This document shows, piece after piece, positions 44,073 to 54,089 of a DNA stretch of 64,000 nt. Position 1 is the stretch's first letter; each line of letters starts with the position of its first letter. Position numbers and translations under genes: made by a program. The stretch spans positions 245,971-309,970 of the forward strand of contig NZ_FXWH01000003.1 of assembly GCF_900177775.1 (NCBI RefSeq). Direction: 5' to 3'. The notes under the pieces were generated by a model. That model was not told the DNA's origin and made no database searches. It saw only the letters and a program-made list of their open reading frames with translations. This stretch comes from Pseudidiomarina planktonica. GTDB taxonomy: Bacteria > Pseudomonadota > Gammaproteobacteria > Enterobacterales > Alteromonadaceae.

Positions 44073-45111
44073 TACACCTACAAAAACCAAGCGTGGAGAA
44101 GCAAGCTTCGATGTTGAAAAACTCGAAGGCGTGGAAAAAGCAGCTATTTTGCTGCTGAGCTTGTCCGAAGAAGACGCTGCGCAGATTCTGAAGCACCTTG
44201 AGCCCAAGCAAGTGCAAAAAGTGGGGATGGCAATGGCAGCGCTGGATGACTTCAGTCAGGAAAAAGTGAATGCCGTGCATAACTTGTTCCTGGAAGAAAT
44301 TCAGAAGTTCACCAGCATTGGCTTCCGCAGCGAAGAGTTTGTGCGCAAAGCGCTTACCGCTGCTTTAGGTGAAGACAAAGCCGGCAACCTGATTGAACAA
44401 ATTGTGATGGGTAGCGGTGCGAAAGGTCTGGATTCACTGAAGTGGATGGACTCTAAGCAAGTAGCTACTATTATTCGTAATGAGCACCCGCAAATTCAAA
44501 CTATAGTGCTGTCGTATCTGGATCCTGAGCAATCTGCCGAAATTATGGCGCAGTTCCCGGAGAAGGTACGTTTGGATCTCATGATGCGGATTGCAAACTT
44601 AGAAGAAGTGCAACCGGCGGCATTACAAGAATTGAACGAGATTATGGAGAAACAGTTTGCTGGTCAGGCTGGCGCGCAAGCTGCGAAAATGGGCGGCCTG
44701 AAAGCTGCGGCAGATATCATGAACTACCTGGATAACAACATTGAAGGTCAGTTGATGGACTCTATTCGTGAGCAAGACGAAGACATGAGTCAGCAAATTC
44801 AGGATCTGATGTTTGTATTTGATAACTTAGTGGATGTAGACGACCGTGGTATTCAAACCTTGTTACGTGAAATTCAGGGTGAAGTGCTGCAGAAAGCTCT
44901 GAAAGGTGCCGAGCAACCACTGAAAGACAAAGTATTCAAGAACATGTCTAAACGAGCGGCAGAAATGTTGCAGGATGATTTGGAAGCTATGGGACCAGTT
45001 CGCATTAGCGATGTAGAAGCAGCCCAGAAAGAAATCCTGACCGTGGCCCGACGTTTAGCTGATTCCGGCGAGATTATGCTGGGCGGCGGTGGCGGCGAAG
45101 AATTTGTTTAA
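44059..45111 (+). CDS. fliG: Flagellar motor switch protein FliG
   Basis: A 350-residue rotor protein with N, middle and C armadillo-like domains. It has the conserved EHPQIQTIVLSYL block and the C-terminal torque helix with charged residues (DNLVDVDDRGIQTLLREI), where it meets the stator. Two in-frame ATGs two codons apart open the gene inside the end of fliF, so FliF and FliG synthesis is coupled. Confidence 0.97.
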   Translation: MKMPNTPTKTKRGEASFDVEKLEGVEKAAILLLSLSEEDAAQILKHLEPKQVQKVGMAMAALDDFSQEKVNAVHNLFLEEIQKFTSIGFRSEEFVRKALTAALGEDKAGNLIEQIVMGSGAKGLDSLKWMDSKQVATIIRNEHPQIQTIVLSYLDPEQSAEIMAQFPEKVRLDLMMRIANLEEVQPAALQELNEIMEKQFAGQAGAQAAKMGGLKAAADIMNYLDNNIEGQLMDSIREQDEDMSQQIQDLMFVFDNLVDVDDRGIQTLLREIQGEVLQKALKGAEQPLKDKVFKNMSKRAAEMLQDDLEAMGPVRISDVEAAQKEILTVARRLADSGEIMLGGGGGEEFV

Positions 45112-45129
45112 GAATGAAGGCAGGATGTC

Positions 45130-46026
45130 ATGTCTAAAGATGTAGCTGAAAATGAAGAGCAGGACACGCAATCTGTCGAACAGACTGATAACGAACTGGC
45201 TGATGATGAATTAGCTGATGACGAATTAGCTGATGAGAAGACCACGCGTTGGAATTACCCTGATTTAAGCGATCCTAACGCGCCGGAAGACACCCGCACC
45301 AACGTATTTAATAAGCCACTGAAGTGGCAATACGAACCACCTGAGGCTGATGACGACGAGTCGGATGAGCCGCAACCCCTTACTGCTGAGCAATTAGAAG
45401 AGATTCGTCAGGCTGCCCGTGACGAGGGTTTTGCCGAGGGCAAGCAGGAAGGTATTGAAGCGGGTCATAAAGAAGGCCATGAAGCTGGTTTTGCCGAAGG
45501 CCGCGAAGCGGGCCATGCGGAAGGCTTTGAAAGCGGGAAAGAAGCCGGCGAAGCGCATATCAACGAATTAACCAAGCAGTGGCAGGAACTCATTGAGCAA
45601 ACCTATGCGCCACTGAGTGTTATTGACGATGAAGTAGAACAACAACTGGTGCAAATGGTACTGGAGCTGTCGCGCGCTATTTGCTTGCACGAAGTTACGC
45701 AAAGTGCGGAAAGTATTCGCCAGGCGGTACAACGTGGTATTCAGGCGCTGCCGATTACCGAACGCAAAGTGATGATTAAACTGAACCCCGATGATATTGA
45801 GCGTGTGCGCGAAGCCTTTGGTTCCGAAACCATTGAGCAAGAAGGTTGGGTGTTTAGTAAAGACGAACACATGGAGCCGGGCGGTTGTGAAATCACTACC
45901 TCAAGCTCCACCGTGGATGTGTCGTTGCGCAAGCGTATGAAAGACGTATTTCAGCGAGTACTGGGCTCGGACTTAGACGCTAAAAACGCCGACGAGCTGA
46001 CCATGAACGACGATGACGACCGGTAA
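45130..46026 (+). CDS. fliH: Flagellar assembly protein FliH
   Basis: A 298-residue regulator of the FliI ATPase. It has an acidic disordered N-terminus, a central GxxxG-type repeat (about 98-140: [24 protein letters not shown] and on), typical of FliH helix packing, and a conserved C-domain binding FliI. Codons 22-36 are three tandem 15-bp copies encoding E-L-A-D-D/E, a minisatellite that can vary in number. It overlaps fliI through TAATG. Confidence 0.92.
   Translation: MSKDVAENEEQDTQSVEQTDNELADDELADDELADEKTTRWNYPDLSDPNAPEDTRTNVFNKPLKWQYEPPEADDDESDEPQPLTAEQLEEIRQAARDEGFAEGKQEGIEAGHKEGHEAGFAEGREAGHAEGFESGKEAGEAHINELTKQWQELIEQTYAPLSVIDDEVEQQLVQMVLELSRAICLHEVTQSAESIRQAVQRGIQALPITERKVMIKLNPDDIERVREAFGSETIEQEGWVFSKDEHMEPGGCEITTSSSTVDVSLRKRMKDVFQRVLGSDLDAKNADELTMNDDDDR
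45193..45237. repeat. Three tandem 15-bp repeats inside fliH
   Basis: Three near-identical units GAA-(C/T)T(G/A)-GCT-GAT-GAN at 45193, 45208 and 45223 encode [10 protein letters not shown] and E-L-A-D-E. Copy-number change would stay in frame. Confidence 0.85.
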
Positions 46027-47390
46027 TGGCGATGACAAAAACAGCCAAGCCAGCGCTTAAAACCCGCTTACAAGCCTATCAAAAACGAATCCAAACCCCG
46101 CGCCCGGCGGTATCCGGCTACTTAACCCGGGTAGTCGGGTTAACTTTTGAGGCCGTTGGCTGCCGCGCTCCTATTGGTAGTTTATGTGCAGTTGAAGCGG
46201 CTAACGGTGACATTACCGCTGAGGTGGTTGGTTTTTCTGGCGAAGTTATTTATTTAATGCCTACCGAAGATGCCCATGGCGTGTTGCCTGGCGCCCGCGT
46301 ACTGCCATTGCAGCAAGAGCACGGTATTCCGATGGGAATGGGGCTACTTGGTCGCGTGATTGATGCCAACGGCAAACCGCTGGACGGCAAAGGCGCCATT
46401 AAGTCCGGTGAACGGGTAACCGCACAGCGACAAATGATAAATCCTCTGGCGCGGCGCCCGGTTAATCGACCGTTGGATGTAGGCGTGAAATCTATTAACG
46501 CGTTACTAACCGTTGGTCAGGGGCAGCGCATGGGCCTGTTTGCCGGTAGTGGTGTAGGTAAAAGTGTACTCTTGGGCATGATGACCCGGGGTACTACTGC
46601 TGACGTGATTGTGGTTGGCTTAATTGGTGAACGTGGTCGCGAAGTTAAAGAATTCATTGAAGACATACTTGGTGAGGAAGGCCGTGAACGTTCTGTGGTA
46701 GTGGCCGCTCCGGCGGACCAATCGCCATTGATTCGTTTGCGTGGCTGCGAAGCTGCGGCCCAGATTGCGGAATATTTTCGTGATCAGGGTTTGAACGTAC
46801 TATTACTGATGGACTCACTTACCCGTTATGCCATGGCGCAACGGGAAATAGCCCTGGCAATTGGTGAGCCACCAGCAACCAAAGGCTATCCGCCATCGGT
46901 GTTTGCCAAACTACCGGCACTGGTGGAACGCGCCGGTAACGGTGGTGAAGGACAAGGCTCTATTACTGCTTTTTATACGGTACTTACTGAGGGCGACGAC
47001 CTGCAGGATCCTATTGCGGATGCTTCACGGGCAATACTCGACGGCCACATAGTACTAAGCCGTGAGCTGGCTGAGTCCGGACATTATCCGGCAGTTGATA
47101 TAGAGGCTTCTATTAGTCGGGTCATGCCGCAGGTGGTATCGCCGGAACATATGCAGCAAGCCATGAAAGTGCGGCAGCTGTTCTCTACCTACCAACGCAA
47201 TCGCGATTTGATTTCAATCGGTGCGTACAGCAAAGGCAGTGATCAACGTATTGATCAGGCCATTAGCATGCGGCCTATTATTGAGAACTTTGTGCAACAG
47301 GGCATGACCGACGTGATTCCTTACGATGAGTGCTTACAACAATTGCAACAGGTTGCAACCCGGGCAGGAATAAATAATGGCGGCCGATAA
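46026..47390 (+). CDS. fliI: Flagellum-specific ATPase FliI
   Basis: A 454-residue F1-beta-like ATPase powering or aiding flagellar protein export. Walker A GSGVGKS is at 174-180, with [16 protein letters not shown] and [16 protein letters not shown] (Walker B region) intact, and the ATPase signature [11 protein letters not shown]. An alternative ATG lies two codons downstream of the chosen start. It begins on the last base of the fliH stop and overlaps fliJ by 14 bases. Confidence 0.97.
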   Translation: MAMTKTAKPALKTRLQAYQKRIQTPRPAVSGYLTRVVGLTFEAVGCRAPIGSLCAVEAANGDITAEVVGFSGEVIYLMPTEDAHGVLPGARVLPLQQEHGIPMGMGLLGRVIDANGKPLDGKGAIKSGERVTAQRQMINPLARRPVNRPLDVGVKSINALLTVGQGQRMGLFAGSGVGKSVLLGMMTRGTTADVIVVGLIGERGREVKEFIEDILGEEGRERSVVVAAPADQSPLIRLRGCEAAAQIAEYFRDQGLNVLLLMDSLTRYAMAQREIALAIGEPPATKGYPPSVFAKLPALVERAGNGGEGQGSITAFYTVLTEGDDLQDPIADASRAILDGHIVLSRELAESGHYPAVDIEASISRVMPQVVSPEHMQQAMKVRQLFSTYQRNRDLISIGAYSKGSDQRIDQAISMRPIIENFVQQGMTDVIPYDECLQQLQQVATRAGINNGGR

Positions 47391-47823
47391 TTCCTTGCAC
47401 ATGTTGCTGAATCTTGAACAGCAACGCGAAGACAAGCTGGTGCAGGAGTTTGCTCTGGCACAAGCGCAGTTGCGTCAGCAAGAACAAAAACTTGCCGGCC
47501 TTGAGCAGTATCGCATGGACTACTTACGGCAGTTACAAAACCGCGGTCAGGAAGGTATTCATTCTTTGCAATACGGTCACTACCACGGCTTTGTGGGCAA
47601 GCTGGATCAAGGTATTCAACAGCTGCATAGCAGTTTGGTTGGAGTGCGCAACGCAGTTGAGCAACGCCGCCAGCGCTGGTTAGCACAACGTCGGAAAAAA
47701 GACGCTATTGCACATTTACTAGAGCAACGTGCCGAGCGTGCACAGAAACTGGCAGACAGACGCGAGCAACGTCAGCTTGACGAGTTCGCAAGTACCCGCC
47801 GACTAAGAGCTCAAACGCGTTAG
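47377..47823 (+). CDS. fliJ: Flagellar export protein FliJ
   Basis: A 148-residue almost wholly coiled-coil protein rich in Gln, Arg, Leu and Glu (about 20-140). FliJ inserts into the FliI hexamer and escorts chaperones. Sequence is poorly conserved across species, so the call rests on position between fliI and fliK, size and coiled-coil character. Confidence 0.9.
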   Translation: MAADNSLHMLLNLEQQREDKLVQEFALAQAQLRQQEQKLAGLEQYRMDYLRQLQNRGQEGIHSLQYGHYHGFVGKLDQGIQQLHSSLVGVRNAVEQRRQRWLAQRRKKDAIAHLLEQRAERAQKLADRREQRQLDEFASTRRLRAQTR

Positions 47824-47885
47824 TCAAAAAGTTGGAACGGATATTGCTTTCTTCTAGTCAGCAACGACAACGACTGAGAATAGCG

Positions 47886-49697
47886 ATGGCACAATCACAA
47901 TCTGCATTACCTTTATCATTAGGCGCAACAGACACCTCAGAACGACTCCACAGTCGCGAGTCATTCCTGCGTGAAGCCGGTGCTGGGCGCGAGGATGGTC
48001 AGGCGCAATTTTCCCAGTTCTTGCGCGACGAACAGCAACAGCACGCCAATAATTTGGCAGGTCGGCAGGCAGATGAAAAGCGGCAAGCCGATTCAGCTAG
48101 CAGACAAAAGAACGACGCGGCGGCAAAATCTTCGGCTGACAATGCCGAACAAGCCGCGAAAGCAGGGCAACAAAACGGCGCTGATAAATCAGCCAAGTCG
48201 GCTGATAAGAGTTCTGAATCGGATAAATCCAGCGAGAGTTCGGCTAAAGGCGACGCTTCGTCTGCGGCGAAAGCGGCGGCCGACGCCGCTGAGAAATCTA
48301 CTACTGAGCGCGCGGCTAAAGCAGCCGGGCAGGATGCCGAAGCTGATGCAACTCAGGCGAATGCAGCCGAAGCCGGCGATTGGTTCGAACTTGTCGCGGC
48401 CATGCAACAACAGCTGCAAGACAAGCCGAATACTGAGTCGTCTTCCGATGACTTGAAAGTAATGAAAGATCTTATAGCTGAACTACCTGAGGCGGAGCAA
48501 CAGGACTTACGGCAACTTTTTGCCGAAGTGGATGCCGATGCGCTAGCTGCCGCTTTTGCAGAAGTTATTCAGAGTTTGAAAGCCGGTGAAAAAGTTGATG
48601 TAGAAAAGCTACAGCAATCATTGAATTTATCTACTGACCAGTTTAAGTCGGCATTAGCTGCAATTGGCGTGATGTTGCAACAGCGGAACCCGGAACTGGT
48701 GGGTAACCAGCAACTGGCATTAGCCATGGAGCCGGTTAAAGACAGCGCTGCGCAGCAAGCGCAAATAGCCGTGCAACTGCAGGAACTTCGTCAGCTTATT
48801 CGTGCGGGTGACAAGAATACGACACCTGTTATGACTGGAAAGCCGGTGGTTAGAACATTCGAAACGGGCAAGGGTTTGCCGGTACAAGCTGATTTACTGA
48901 CCGGTAAGAATGCTCAAACTGAGACTAGTGACACAAAAACCCTAACGGGCCAGATTGATAAACACGTTGATAAAGCTGCCCAGCCCGTAGTGGTTAGCAA
49001 AGTTAGTGATGAGCGTGTGATGGCAACTGAGAAAAATGTCACCAACGCGACTAAAGATGAAAACCTGGCGGCGCTGAAACAGGCAGCCGAAGGCAAGATT
49101 ACTGACCGTGCAGTACCGGAAGCAGCAAGCGTGCGCGATATAGGTGCAGATGCCAGCAAATTGGTAGCTAGTGAAAATCGTTCGGTGAATCAGCTTCAGC
49201 AGGCAGCCCGCGATGCACAGGTACAGGCAAAGGCCGCACCAACTAGTTTCGCAGATGCGATGCGACAAGCTCAGCAACCGTTGGATATGAATCAGCAACA
49301 AGCGTCGCAACAACTGCGTGAGCGCATGATGTTTATGATGAACAATGGCATACAGCGTGCTGAAATCCGGTTAGATCCACCTGATTTAGGCAGTATGACA
49401 GTGCGGGTGACGGTTCAGAATGAACAAGCACAGGTAAACTTCCAGGTGCAAAACCCGCAAGCTCGGGAGATGCTGGAACAAGCCATGCCGCGGTTACGTG
49501 AGCTAATGGAACAACAGGGGATGCAGTTGGCCGATAGTGAAGTGAGCCAGCAGCAGAAGGACGGTTCAGAGTCGGAAGCTGGCCAGTCTGCCGCAGCGGG
49601 AACTGAGCAGGATGAAGAAGAACTGCAATGGCAAGGTGAACTGAGCTTAATTGATGGTGGTCCGCTGGTTCCGGGTAGAGTGGACTTCTTTGCTTAA
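47886..49697 (+). CDS. fliK: Flagellar hook-length control protein FliK
   Basis: About 603 residues. The first ~150 are low-complexity (Ala, Ser, Lys, Asp, Gln), the middle is unfolded-looking and Gln-rich, and the C-terminal ~110 form the Flg_hook domain (RAEIRLDPPDLGSMTVRVTVQNEQAQVNFQV), which switches export from hook to filament. The ATG at 47886 is chosen; an upstream TTG at 47832 would add 18 residues without a clear RBS. The Ala/Lys/Ser-rich stretch is repeat-like and probably evolves quickly. Confidence 0.92.
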   Translation: MAQSQSALPLSLGATDTSERLHSRESFLREAGAGREDGQAQFSQFLRDEQQQHANNLAGRQADEKRQADSASRQKNDAAAKSSADNAEQAAKAGQQNGADKSAKSADKSSESDKSSESSAKGDASSAAKAAADAAEKSTTERAAKAAGQDAEADATQANAAEAGDWFELVAAMQQQLQDKPNTESSSDDLKVMKDLIAELPEAEQQDLRQLFAEVDADALAAAFAEVIQSLKAGEKVDVEKLQQSLNLSTDQFKSALAAIGVMLQQRNPELVGNQQLALAMEPVKDSAAQQAQIAVQLQELRQLIRAGDKNTTPVMTGKPVVRTFETGKGLPVQADLLTGKNAQTETSDTKTLTGQIDKHVDKAAQPVVVSKVSDERVMATEKNVTNATKDENLAALKQAAEGKITDRAVPEAASVRDIGADASKLVASENRSVNQLQQAARDAQVQAKAAPTSFADAMRQAQQPLDMNQQQASQQLRERMMFMMNNGIQRAEIRLDPPDLGSMTVRVTVQNEQAQVNFQVQNPQAREMLEQAMPRLRELMEQQGMQLADSEVSQQQKDGSESEAGQSAAAGTEQDEEELQWQGELSLIDGGPLVPGRVDFFA

Positions 49698-49774
49698 TTC
49701 ATTACTTGTTCGGTATTCTGGCTGTGTGATAATGGCGGCAAGCTGATAGCAGCGTTACCAAAGGTATTTTAAAA

Positions 49775-50314
49775 ATGGCCGATGAAGAGATTGATGTAGT
49801 TGAAACCGGGGAACCCAAGTCAGGTAAAAAACGCCTGATCATGGCCGTAGCGGGTGTTCTGTTTGTCGCTATTGTGGCCATAGCAGCCTATATGCTGTTA
49901 GGTGATAGTCGCGACACACCAGCAACTCCAAGCGATGTTGCCGACCCGGGCGCTATTTCCAGAGCCGTAGAAGACGGCTCCGGGCCAGAAGCGGGTGATG
50001 CTATTTATGTTGGTATGCCGCGGCCATTTGTGTTCAACGTACCAGGTGATGAACGTGATCGGCTGGTTCAGATTAAAGTGCAATTGCTGGTGCGTGGCAC
50101 CAATAATGAAGATATTGCCAAGCGGCACATTCCGCTTATCGAAGGAACCTTGTTGCAGGTGTTTTCATCTATGACGGCAGATGAACTGCAAACGGCTGAA
50201 GGTAAAGATAAAATTCGTGAGCTTGGGTTAGAGCAAGCACGCGAAGTTTTACGCGAAGTTACCGGTAAGCCTGTGGTAGACGAGGTTTTGTTTAACGGTT
50301 TTGTACTCCAATAA
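49775..50314 (+). CDS. fliL: Flagellar basal body-associated protein FliL
   Basis: A 179-residue inner-membrane protein with an N-terminal cytoplasmic tail, one membrane helix (about 20-42, LIMAVAGVLFVAIVAIAAYMLL) and a periplasmic stomatin-like domain that surrounds the stator and affects torque. The C-terminal EVLFNGFVLQ is the family ending. AAAGGT precedes the ATG. It lies 77 bases after fliK. Confidence 0.95.
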   Translation: MADEEIDVVETGEPKSGKKRLIMAVAGVLFVAIVAIAAYMLLGDSRDTPATPSDVADPGAISRAVEDGSGPEAGDAIYVGMPRPFVFNVPGDERDRLVQIKVQLLVRGTNNEDIAKRHIPLIEGTLLQVFSSMTADELQTAEGKDKIRELGLEQAREVLREVTGKPVVDEVLFNGFVLQ

Positions 50315-50324
50315 GTGAACGACT

Positions 50325-51395
50325 ATGGCTGTAAGTGACTTATTATCACAGGACGAAATTGATGCGTTGTTGCATGGCGTAGACGAAGTCGATGAGGAAG
50401 ATGGAGATTCTTCCGAAGTCGCTGCCGATGCGCTGGACTACGACTTTTCGTCACAAGATCGCATTGTTCGGGGGCGCATGCCGACCCTGGAGATTGTGAA
50501 CGAGCGTTTTGCGCGGCACATGCGCGTGAGCTTGTTTAACATGATGCGACGCACTGCTGAAGTATCTATTAATGGCGTGCAAATGATTAAGTTTGGCGAG
50601 TACGTGCATACGCTATTCGTGCCAACCAGTTTGAATATGGTGCGGTTTCGTCCGCTGAAAGGTACCGCGCTTATTACCATGGAAGCGCGCCTGGTATTTA
50701 TTCTGGTGGATAACTTCTTTGGTGGCGATGGCCGCTATCACGCCAAAATTGAAGGTCGTGAATTTACCCCCACCGAGCGTCGAATTATTCAGATGCTGTT
50801 GAAGTTGGTATTTGAGGATTACAAAGAAGCCTGGGCACCAGTTATGGATGTAGGCTTTGAATATTTAGATTCGGAAGTAAACCCGGCCATGGCGAACATT
50901 GTGAGCCCAACCGAAGTGATTGTGATTAGCTCCTTTCATATCGAGCTGGACGGTGGTGGTGGTGACTTCCATATAGCGCTACCTTACTCCATGTTGGAGC
51001 CAATTCGAGAGCTACTTGATGCTGGTGTGCAGTCAGACAAAGAAGACACCGACATGCGCTGGAGTAAGGCGCTGCGCGACGAAATTATGGATGTTCCGGT
51101 GGAATTGCTGGCGAAGCTTGGCGACACCAACTTGTCTTTGCGTGAAGTAATGGACTTAGAAGTTGGCGATATTATTCCGCTGGATATGCCGGAAGACTTA
51201 ACAGTCTTTATTGAAGACTTACCAACGTTCCATGCCAAATTGGGACGTTCACGAGAAAATGTCGCATTGAAAATTAGCGACAAGATAAAACGACCAGAAA
51301 CCGTGAAGTCAGATATTCACATGCTGACACGTGGTGGTCGCAGAATCGGTGGTGACGCTGAGCTGCAAGAGCTTGAAGAAGATATCGATATTTAA
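50325..51395 (+). CDS. fliM: Flagellar motor switch protein FliM
   Basis: A 356-residue C-ring protein. The N-terminal CheY-binding peptide LLSQDEIDALLHG (residues 5-17) is perfect. The CheC-like middle domain (GRMPTLEIVNERFARHMRVSLFNM onward) and the C-terminal SpoA domain follow. CheY-P binding here changes rotation direction. It starts 10 bases after fliL. Confidence 0.98.
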   Translation: MAVSDLLSQDEIDALLHGVDEVDEEDGDSSEVAADALDYDFSSQDRIVRGRMPTLEIVNERFARHMRVSLFNMMRRTAEVSINGVQMIKFGEYVHTLFVPTSLNMVRFRPLKGTALITMEARLVFILVDNFFGGDGRYHAKIEGREFTPTERRIIQMLLKLVFEDYKEAWAPVMDVGFEYLDSEVNPAMANIVSPTEVIVISSFHIELDGGGGDFHIALPYSMLEPIRELLDAGVQSDKEDTDMRWSKALRDEIMDVPVELLAKLGDTNLSLREVMDLEVGDIIPLDMPEDLTVFIEDLPTFHAKLGRSRENVALKISDKIKRPETVKSDIHMLTRGGRRIGGDAELQELEEDIDI

Positions 51396-51424
51396 AGTTT
51401 ATTAGCCGAGTAGGTGAAGCGATT

Positions 51425-51841
51425 ATGAGTGGTGATGATAAATCAATGGACGACTGGGAAGCAGCATTAGCGGAACAGGCGGAAAGCGAAGGCGACGACG
51501 GCGATGAAGGTGCAGCGGTACAAGCGGCTGAACTGGAAGAGCTGGTTGACGACGAAGATCGCGAAATAACAAGTGGTGAAAAGCGTAAGTTGGATGCTAT
51601 TCTCGACATTCCCGTAACCATTTCGATGGAAGTTGGGCGTAGTCAAATTAGTATTCGTAACTTGCTGCAACTAAACCAGGGCTCTGTGGTTGAGTTAGAG
51701 CGAGTAGCCGGTGAACCGCTTGATGTTCTGGTTAACGGCACTTTGATTGCGCATGGCGAAGTGGTTGTGGTAAACGATAAGTTCGGTATTCGATTAACCG
51801 ATGTAATCAGCCAAATTGAACGGATACGCAAACTGCGCTAA
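51425..51841 (+). CDS. fliN: Flagellar motor switch protein FliN
   Basis: A 138-residue C-ring protein. It has an acidic N-terminal extension (about 1-50) and the SpoA domain (LDIPVTISMEVGRSQISIRNLLQLNQGSVVELERVAGEPLDVLVNG, and the ending FGIRLTDVISQIERIRKL). It binds FliM and docks FliH. The stop overlaps the fliO ATG by one base. Confidence 0.97.
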   Translation: MSGDDKSMDDWEAALAEQAESEGDDGDEGAAVQAAELEELVDDEDREITSGEKRKLDAILDIPVTISMEVGRSQISIRNLLQLNQGSVVELERVAGEPLDVLVNGTLIAHGEVVVVNDKFGIRLTDVISQIERIRKLR

Positions 51842-52248
51842 TGATAAACGAAACCACTAAGTCGGTATTACAAACCACCAGCCAGGCAGGCCAAAGTCCG
51901 GTTGGCGGCGACAACATACTTGCGTTGCTGTTGTCGCTGTTGGTGGTGCTGGCGGTTATTTTTATTCTGGCGGCGTTAATGAAGCGCATGAATATTAAGC
52001 TGCAGGGGCACGGCAGTAATATGCGGGTTATCAGTAACACCGCGTTAGGCCCCAAAGAGCGCTTAATGGTAGTGCAAGTTGGTGAAAGTAAGTTACTATT
52101 AGGCGTTACAGCACAGAACATTCAACTGTTGAAAGAGCTTCCCGATGACTTTGCAGTGGGAACTTCGGCGTCGGGCTCGTCCCAGGGGTCGCTATTCGGC
52201 AGTTTCAGCCAACATCTAAAACAACAAATACGGCGTCGCAATGAGTAA
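51841..52248 (+). CDS. fliO: Flagellar biosynthesis protein FliO
   Basis: A 135-residue protein with one membrane helix (about 28-48, [19 protein letters not shown]) and a conserved cytoplasmic stretch ([28 protein letters not shown]). FliO is a chaperone for assembly of the FliP ring. Weakly conserved, but the position between fliN and fliP and the overlaps on both sides make the call safe. Confidence 0.93.
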   Translation: MINETTKSVLQTTSQAGQSPVGGDNILALLLSLLVVLAVIFILAALMKRMNIKLQGHGSNMRVISNTALGPKERLMVVQVGESKLLLGVTAQNIQLLKELPDDFAVGTSASGSSQGSLFGSFSQHLKQQIRRRNE

Positions 52249-52987
52249 ATTATTGCTTTTTTCTTTGCTATTAATTAGCGCTTTCGTCCCCGAATTTGCC
52301 TACGCACAACAAGATTTAACTGCGGTTACTGTTACTACCAACCCGGATGGGTCGCAGGAGTATTCAGTAACACTCCAAATTTTAGCCATAATGACCGCGC
52401 TGACTTTTATTCCAGCCATGGTCATTATGATGACGTCGTTCACCCGCATTATTATAGTGCTGGCTATTTTGCGTCAGGCTACCGGTTTGCAATCGCAACC
52501 TTCCGGGCAAATTCTGATTGGTATTACGCTGTTTTTAACTTTCTTCATCATGACGCCAGTACTGGAAGAAATTAATGAGAAAGCGCTACAGCCATACTTA
52601 AATGAAGACATTATGTCGATGGAAGCGGTTGAGCGGGCGAAAGCACCAATCAAAGCTTTTATGCTGGCGCAAACCCGGGTAACAGACTTAGAAACTTTCA
52701 TTGAGATTTCTGGTACGGAAGGCATTACCTCGCCGGAGGAAGTGCCAATGAGTATTTTAATTCCGTCGTTTATTACCAGTGAGTTGAAAACCGCGTTCCA
52801 GATCGGTTTTATGTTGTTTATACCCTTTCTGGTCATAGATTTAGTTGTGGCGAGTGTATTGATGGCTATGGGTATGATGATGTTGTCACCGCTCATAGTG
52901 TCGTTACCCTTTAAACTCATGCTATTTGTGTTGGTGGACGGCTGGAGCCTGACTATGAGCACTTTAGCCGGCAGCTTTGGCGTTTAG
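52241..52987 (+). CDS. fliP: Flagellar export gate protein FliP
   Basis: A 248-residue core export-gate protein. It has a cleavable signal peptide (about 1-22, ending AYA), four membrane segments and the FliP signatures [18 protein letters not shown] and [13 protein letters not shown]. FliP forms the pentameric pore with FliQ and FliR. The start overlaps fliO by 8 bases. Confidence 0.97.
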   Translation: MSKLLLFSLLLISAFVPEFAYAQQDLTAVTVTTNPDGSQEYSVTLQILAIMTALTFIPAMVIMMTSFTRIIIVLAILRQATGLQSQPSGQILIGITLFLTFFIMTPVLEEINEKALQPYLNEDIMSMEAVERAKAPIKAFMLAQTRVTDLETFIEISGTEGITSPEEVPMSILIPSFITSELKTAFQIGFMLFIPFLVIDLVVASVLMAMGMMMLSPLIVSLPFKLMLFVLVDGWSLTMSTLAGSFGV

Positions 52988-53014
52988 CCACACAGTTAAC
53001 CAGAGGCGAAGCTT

Positions 53015-53284
53015 ATGTCACCAGAAGTATTCCTCGATGTTTTCCAAGATGCGCTGGGGCTGATCGTTATACTGGTATCTGCCATTATTGTTCCCAGCCT
53101 GATTGTTGGTCTTATAGTGTCGGTGTTCCAGGCGGCTACCTCTATTAACGAACAAACCTTAAGCTTCTTGCCACGTTTGCTGGTTACGCTAGCTACCATA
53201 GGTTTGGGCGGGCACTGGTTCGTTGAAATGCTGATGTCTTTCACTATTGGTATGTTTAACCGGATTCCCGAAGTGGTTGGCTAA
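53015..53284 (+). CDS. fliQ: Flagellar export gate protein FliQ
   Basis: An 89-residue protein with two membrane hairpin segments (about 15-40 and 52-78) and the conserved VGLIVSVFQAATSINEQTLSFLPRLL loop. It caps the FliP ring. AGAGGCGAAGC precedes the ATG. It shares TAATG with fliR. Confidence 0.97.
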   Translation: MSPEVFLDVFQDALGLIVILVSAIIVPSLIVGLIVSVFQAATSINEQTLSFLPRLLVTLATIGLGGHWFVEMLMSFTIGMFNRIPEVVG

Positions 53285-54066
53285 TGGATCTTGCCCTGGC
53301 GACAGTCATGGATTGGTTGGCCCAGCACATGTGGCCACTCACTCGAGTGTCGTCTATGTTGCTGAGCATGGCGGTGCTCTCGGGTACCACTATTACGCCG
53401 CGCATTAAGATACTGTTGGCTGTAGCCATTATTTTTGCGGTGTCACCGGCATTACCTGCAGTTACTGTCGAATACGATCCTATTTCTCCTGAAAGCATGC
53501 TCATTACCGCGCAGCAAATCTTAATTGGTGTTGCGATAGGCTTTGCCTCGTTGATGGTATTGCAAACCTTTGTCTTGGCCGGTCAGGCCATTGCCATGCA
53601 AATAGGTTTGGGCTTTGCGTCTATGGTTGACCCAACCAACGGCCAGACCGTGCCGGTGTTGTCACAGTTTTTCTTGATGTTAGCCACGCTATTATTCTTA
53701 GCGGTTGACGGACATTTGCTGATGTTCCGCTTTGTTATGGAAAGCTTTACTGCTATTCCGATTGGCACCAGCGGGTTAAGTACAGATGCTATGTGGCGAA
53801 TTGTAAACTGGGGCAGCATTATGTATGCCGCCGCGTTAACCACTATGCTGTCGGCTATTATTGCCTTATTGCTGGTTAACTTTGCATTCGGGGTAATGAC
53901 CCGGGCGTCGCCACAGTTAAATATTTTCTCAATTGGTTTCCCAATTACTATGGTGGGCGGTTTAATCATTCTATGGTTAACCATCGGCGGTTTTATAACG
54001 CACTTTGAGTTGCAATGGGGCCGGGGTGTCACGCTAATGTGTGAAATCATCGAGCGACAATGTTAA
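53284..54066 (+). CDS. fliR: Flagellar export gate protein FliR
   Basis: A 260-residue multi-pass membrane protein with about six hydrophobic segments and the conserved GFASMVDPTNGQTVPVLSQF loop. It completes the FliPQR export pore. The start is the ATG overlapping the fliQ stop. Confidence 0.96.
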   Translation: MDLALATVMDWLAQHMWPLTRVSSMLLSMAVLSGTTITPRIKILLAVAIIFAVSPALPAVTVEYDPISPESMLITAQQILIGVAIGFASLMVLQTFVLAGQAIAMQIGLGFASMVDPTNGQTVPVLSQFFLMLATLLFLAVDGHLLMFRFVMESFTAIPIGTSGLSTDAMWRIVNWGSIMYAAALTTMLSAIIALLLVNFAFGVMTRASPQLNIFSIGFPITMVGGLIILWLTIGGFITHFELQWGRGVTLMCEIIERQC

Positions 54067-54089
54067 TTATTGAGTCTGATTGATTATTT

